IMG/VR virus record: IMGVR_UViG_3300025108_000353
Location: 1 to 25,158 of that record
Reading direction: 5' to 3' (one strand)
From: a virus
Length of the DNA: 25,158 nt
Below the pieces are notes generated by a model. The model did no database searches. It saw only the letters and a list, made by a program, of their open reading frames with translations, and had not been told where the DNA came from. Below are positions 22,882 to 25,158 of the stretch, piece by piece. Position numbers and translations under genes: made by a program. Numbering within the stretch: position 1 is the first letter of the stretch; each line of letters starts with the position of its first letter.

Positions 22882-24409
22882 TGCTCAAATGCAAGATGAA
22901 AGCACAACTTCTACTTCTACTTCTGAAACAGAAATACAAGGTGATTTAGAAGTTACTACAACTACAACCACAACAACAACTATTGAAAATAAAACAACAG
23001 GCGATATATTAGACGGAGATACAGGTATCGTAGCCACTAGGTACGAGGGAGATATGGATCAGGATTGGGGGGGAATCGGATCTGCTAGTATGCTAAATTG
23101 TCCTTCACAGTTTAGTGGTGGTGGCAGGTGTGCTAAAGGCACGTCAAATACATTAACTACGTTTCAACAAAATATAAATATATCACAGTTTCATATAGAA
23201 GATGGGGGAGCGTTAAATTGGAATTTAGATGGTTGGCACTCACAATCTAATTCTTCTATGTATTTTGAATTAAAAGGTTATAATGACAATGTTTTATTAT
23301 GGACTGATAAAACAGATTTTGCTTACAACAACCATAATTCTAATACTTCTTACAATTATGCAGGTAACTATGATTTTGCAGGAGGATTGGATAAATTGTT
23401 TGTATCTGTAGGAGGAGCTAAAAATTATTATTTTGATAATGTAGAATTGTTAGTTAATTATAACTATATAACTACACAAATAACAGAAGAAATATTTTAC
23501 CAAATTATACAAACAGAAATTAATAATACAGCGACTAATATTTTAAATACCCCTGTTGTTACTACAAATGCAATAGATCCAGAACCTGTAACACCAGAAA
23601 TACCTGAGATAGCTATTATGACTATAGATCTACCTGATGTAGATTTAACTACTACTGTTGCACCTATAGAAATACAAACAATAGATGATGCTGGATTTAC
23701 ACCTACATTAAATGTTGGCGAACCTGTAGCAACAGTTGAAACTATTACAGAAGAAATACAAGAGGTTATGATAGTAGAAGTAGCACAACCAGAAACAACC
23801 CAGGTAGAATCACAGCCTGAACCTGAAATAGTAGTAGTTGAGCCCGAAACTGAACCTGAGAGCCCTTCTCAAGAAATTTCGTCCCCTGTAAATGAGCCAG
23901 GAGAACCTGTAGAGGAAGTTAAGGAAGAAGAACCTATCACAGAAACAACAGCGTCTGACGAGCCTGTAAACGAGCCTAAAGAGGAACCGAAAGAAATAGT
24001 TGAAGAAAAAACAGAAGAACCTGTCGAAGAGAAAGAAGTAGCAGAAAAAACAGAAACTGAAGAAAAAATAGAGGCCAAAGAAGAACCAAAAGAAGAAATT
24101 AAAGAAGCTAAAGCTGAAGATGAAAAGCCTACAAAAAAACAAGAAGCTAAACAAGAAAAAGCTAAAGAGATTATGCAAAGTTTTGATAGTCAATATGATG
24201 CCGTAGCACAATTAACAACATTAGCATTGGTTAATGCTCTGGGTGCAGACATTAAAACATATCAACAAGTGCCAACACAAGTGCAACCTACCTGGTATGA
24301 ATCAAAAGAAATATATGCAAATACTATGTTACAAGATCCTTTAGCAAATTATTTTGGCGTGAGAGATAGCTTGGTCTTTGAAAAAATGCTAGGAGCCCAA
24401 TATGAGTAA
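22826..24409 (+). CDS. exported envelope protein with beta domain and long Pro/Glu/Lys spacer
   Basis: A 527-residue protein. Residues 1-20 are a signal peptide (MMKVLWVFLVFYLYCFSSNA, cleavage after SNA). Residues 25-60 are a Thr/Ser linker. Residues 60-212 form a beta domain of jelly-roll style (RYEGDMDQDWGG, then NWNLDGWH, YFELKGYNDNVLLWTDKT, YFDNVELLVNYN) with a possible disulfide Cys91-Cys102. Residues about 325-447 are a low-complexity Glu/Pro/Lys region, first Pro/Glu, later Lys/Glu, reminiscent of periplasm-spanning spacers such as in TonB. Residues 448-527 are a conserved-looking C-terminal domain (FDSQYDAVAQLTTLALVNAL, DIKTYQQV, FEKMLGAQYE). GAGGAG at 22813-22818 sets the start. It overlaps the previous gene by 56 bp and the next by 8 bp. 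Function unknown; an envelope-spanning lysis or virion role is possible. Confidence 0.55.
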   Translation: MMKVLWVFLVFYLYCFSSNAQMQDESTTSTSTSETEIQGDLEVTTTTTTTTTIENKTTGDILDGDTGIVATRYEGDMDQDWGGIGSASMLNCPSQFSGGGRCAKGTSNTLTTFQQNINISQFHIEDGGALNWNLDGWHSQSNSSMYFELKGYNDNVLLWTDKTDFAYNNHNSNTSYNYAGNYDFAGGLDKLFVSVGGAKNYYFDNVELLVNYNYITTQITEEIFYQIIQTEINNTATNILNTPVVTTNAIDPEPVTPEIPEIAIMTIDLPDVDLTTTVAPIEIQTIDDAGFTPTLNVGEPVATVETITEEIQEVMIVEVAQPETTQVESQPEPEIVVVEPETEPESPSQEISSPVNEPGEPVEEVKEEEPITETTASDEPVNEPKEEPKEIVEEKTEEPVEEKEVAEKTETEEKIEAKEEPKEEIKEAKAEDEKPTKKQEAKQEKAKEIMQSFDSQYDAVAQLTTLALVNALGADIKTYQQVPTQVQPTWYESKEIYANTMLQDPLANYFGVRDSLVFEKMLGAQYE

Positions 24410-25037
24410 TGAAGTAGAATACAAAGGAATTAAAGTAAAAGGGGGTAAGCTATTATTGATATTCCCATTACTAGGTACAATAGGTGGAGCAATATGGGCA
24501 GGATTTGAAGGGTATGCCCGATGGGTTGCTATGGAAGACAAGATAGCAAATTACACAGCTCCTGATTTAAGTGGATTTCAAAAACAATTAAGCGATTTTA
24601 ATACAACGGTTAATGTGACAAATGAAAAAATAGAAAGTTTAGAAATTAAAATAGAAAACGAAATTACTAATATGAATACGTTGTTACAGTCAGAAATATC
24701 AACTGCATTAGAACTTGTGCAAGCGGCTCAAGGTGATGCTAGGGATATTCGTAATGAACTGCGTAAGGATATAAATCAAGTTATGGATGCTATAGCTAAC
24801 GTGGATAAGAGATCGAGAACCACGGAACAAGAAATACGAGGCAGTCAACGTACAGCAGAGAACGACGTAAGAACGTTGATACAGCACGCTGAGGATCGCT
24901 TTGACGGTAAGCGTACGGCTATAGAATCTGATGCTAATAGACGTAATGAAGCTATAGATGTCAAACTAAAAGAACTTGAAGATAGAATTATTAAACTTCT
25001 TGAACGTGCTCTTAATAATCCTCTTGCAGGACAATAA
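24402..25037 (+). CDS. single-pass membrane protein with long coiled coil
   Basis: A 211-residue protein. Residues 1-16 are polar with lysines, residues 16-36 are one membrane segment (KLLLIFPLLGTIGGAIWAGF), and residues 60-205 are heptad-rich, charged helix, probably a coiled coil. By the positive-inside rule the N-terminus is cytoplasmic and the coiled coil periplasmic. The length and topology match the T4 holin T (218 aa, one N-terminal segment, periplasmic domain) and also inner-membrane spanins. I know close relatives in other marine phages, where they are unnamed. AGGAG at 24391-24395 precedes the ATG. It is the last gene of the plus-strand array, and with an unexported lysozyme upstream, it is the best holin or spanin candidate. 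Confidence 0.55.
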   Translation: MSNEVEYKGIKVKGGKLLLIFPLLGTIGGAIWAGFEGYARWVAMEDKIANYTAPDLSGFQKQLSDFNTTVNVTNEKIESLEIKIENEITNMNTLLQSEISTALELVQAAQGDARDIRNELRKDINQVMDAIANVDKRSRTTEQEIRGSQRTAENDVRTLIQHAEDRFDGKRTAIESDANRRNEAIDVKLKELEDRIIKLLERALNNPLAGQ

Positions 25038-25069
25038 AATTGTGTTTATACTTGAGTTACCTTAGTTGT

Positions 25070-25091
25070 GAGCGCGACCCATCTCGCGCTC
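25070..25091. terminator. hairpin terminator between convergent units
   Basis: GAGCGCGA (25070-25077) pairs perfectly with TCGCGCTC (25084-25091) around a 6-base loop; the GC-rich stem stands out in A+T-rich sequence. Downstream on the plus strand is a weak T-rich run. It lies 33 bases after the last plus-strand stop and 2 bases after the stop of the minus-strand gene, so it probably ends transcription from both sides. Confidence 0.75.
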
Positions 25092-25093
25092 TT

Positions 25094-25158
25094 CTACTTA
25101 GCTTTACCCCAATTTTCACCGATTCCTACATCTATACGTGAAGGAACTTTTAATTCCG
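25094..25158 (-). CDS. 3' end of a family A DNA polymerase gene (partial)
   Basis: Read on the minus strand, the frame runs from the right edge to TAG (complement of 25094-25096) and encodes ELKVPSRIDVGIGENWGKAK. This matches the extreme C-terminus of bacterial and phage DNA polymerase I: E. coli ends VPLLVEVGSGENWDQAH and Taq ends with a VPLEVEVGIGEDWLSAKE pattern. The order Val-Pro-x-x-(hydrophobic)-x-Val-Gly-x-Gly-Glu-x-Trp-x-x-Ala is kept. The polymerase would replicate the phage genome. Only the last 20 residues are in the window, so the exonuclease and polymerase motifs cannot be seen. It converges on the late genes. Confidence 0.85.
   Translation of the reverse strand, partial: ELKVPSRIDVGIGENWGKAK

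Noticed and set aside
23810-24211. Minus-strand 133-residue open frame made largely of Phe, Leu and Arg
   Set aside because: It is the complement of the Glu/Lys/Pro-rich spacer: GAA codons read as TTC on the other strand. Composition explains it.
1-25158. Prophage or mobile island
   Set aside because: I see no integrase, repressor, transposase, tRNA or att-like repeat; everything visible fits a lytic phage genome.

Overview
The window looks like the late structural and lysis arm of a lytic tailed phage, most likely a short-tailed (podovirus-like) marine phage of an A+T-rich, Gram-negative host. The grounds are a packed one-direction gene array with 1-base start/stop overlaps, A/T-ending codons throughout, many proteins of types I recognise from uncultured marine phage genomes, three large putative ejection (internal virion) proteins, a T4-type lysozyme, and a convergent gene at the right edge whose last 20 residues match the C-terminus of family A DNA polymerases. 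I see no tRNA, integrase, transposase or CRISPR. Terminase, portal and capsid genes are not in the window and would be expected to the left. The host cannot be read from this sequence; SAR11, SAR116 and Roseobacter-like hosts are all possible.

Layout. 1-58: possible end of an upstream gene plus a small inverted repeat. 59-2659: five small to medium genes of the neck/connector region, including a probable head-tail adaptor (1725-2369). 2661-8895: a tail or receptor-binding cassette of beta-rich, repeat-bearing proteins. It holds a small beta protein, a protein with an N-terminal cupredoxin-like domain carrying a full set of candidate copper ligands, a fibre with three exact-period 52-residue repeats, an 835-residue LamG-like/SPRY-like adhesin, and a probable fibre-associated accessory protein. 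8899-9015: an untracked 38-residue microprotein with an amphipathic helix and an AT-hook-like tail. 9018-12277: a large tail hub/nozzle-like protein and small structural genes, including an untracked 55-residue gene at 11788-11955. 12278-21854: four large virion proteins; the last three rise in size (342, 927, 1196 aa) as the T7 ejection proteins do. 21854-25037: an envelope/lysis block with lysozyme, two Sec-exported proteins whose genes overlap by 56 bp, and a single-pass membrane coiled-coil protein. 25070-25091: an 8-bp hairpin terminator between the convergent transcription units. 25094-25158: the 3' end of the minus-strand polymerase gene.

Together the plus-strand genes would complete the neck and tail, bind the host, inject DNA through the envelope and finally lyse the cell. 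The minus-strand unit belongs to replication. Most names rest on family resemblance recalled by eye; only the lysozyme and the polymerase tail are close to motif-level certain.
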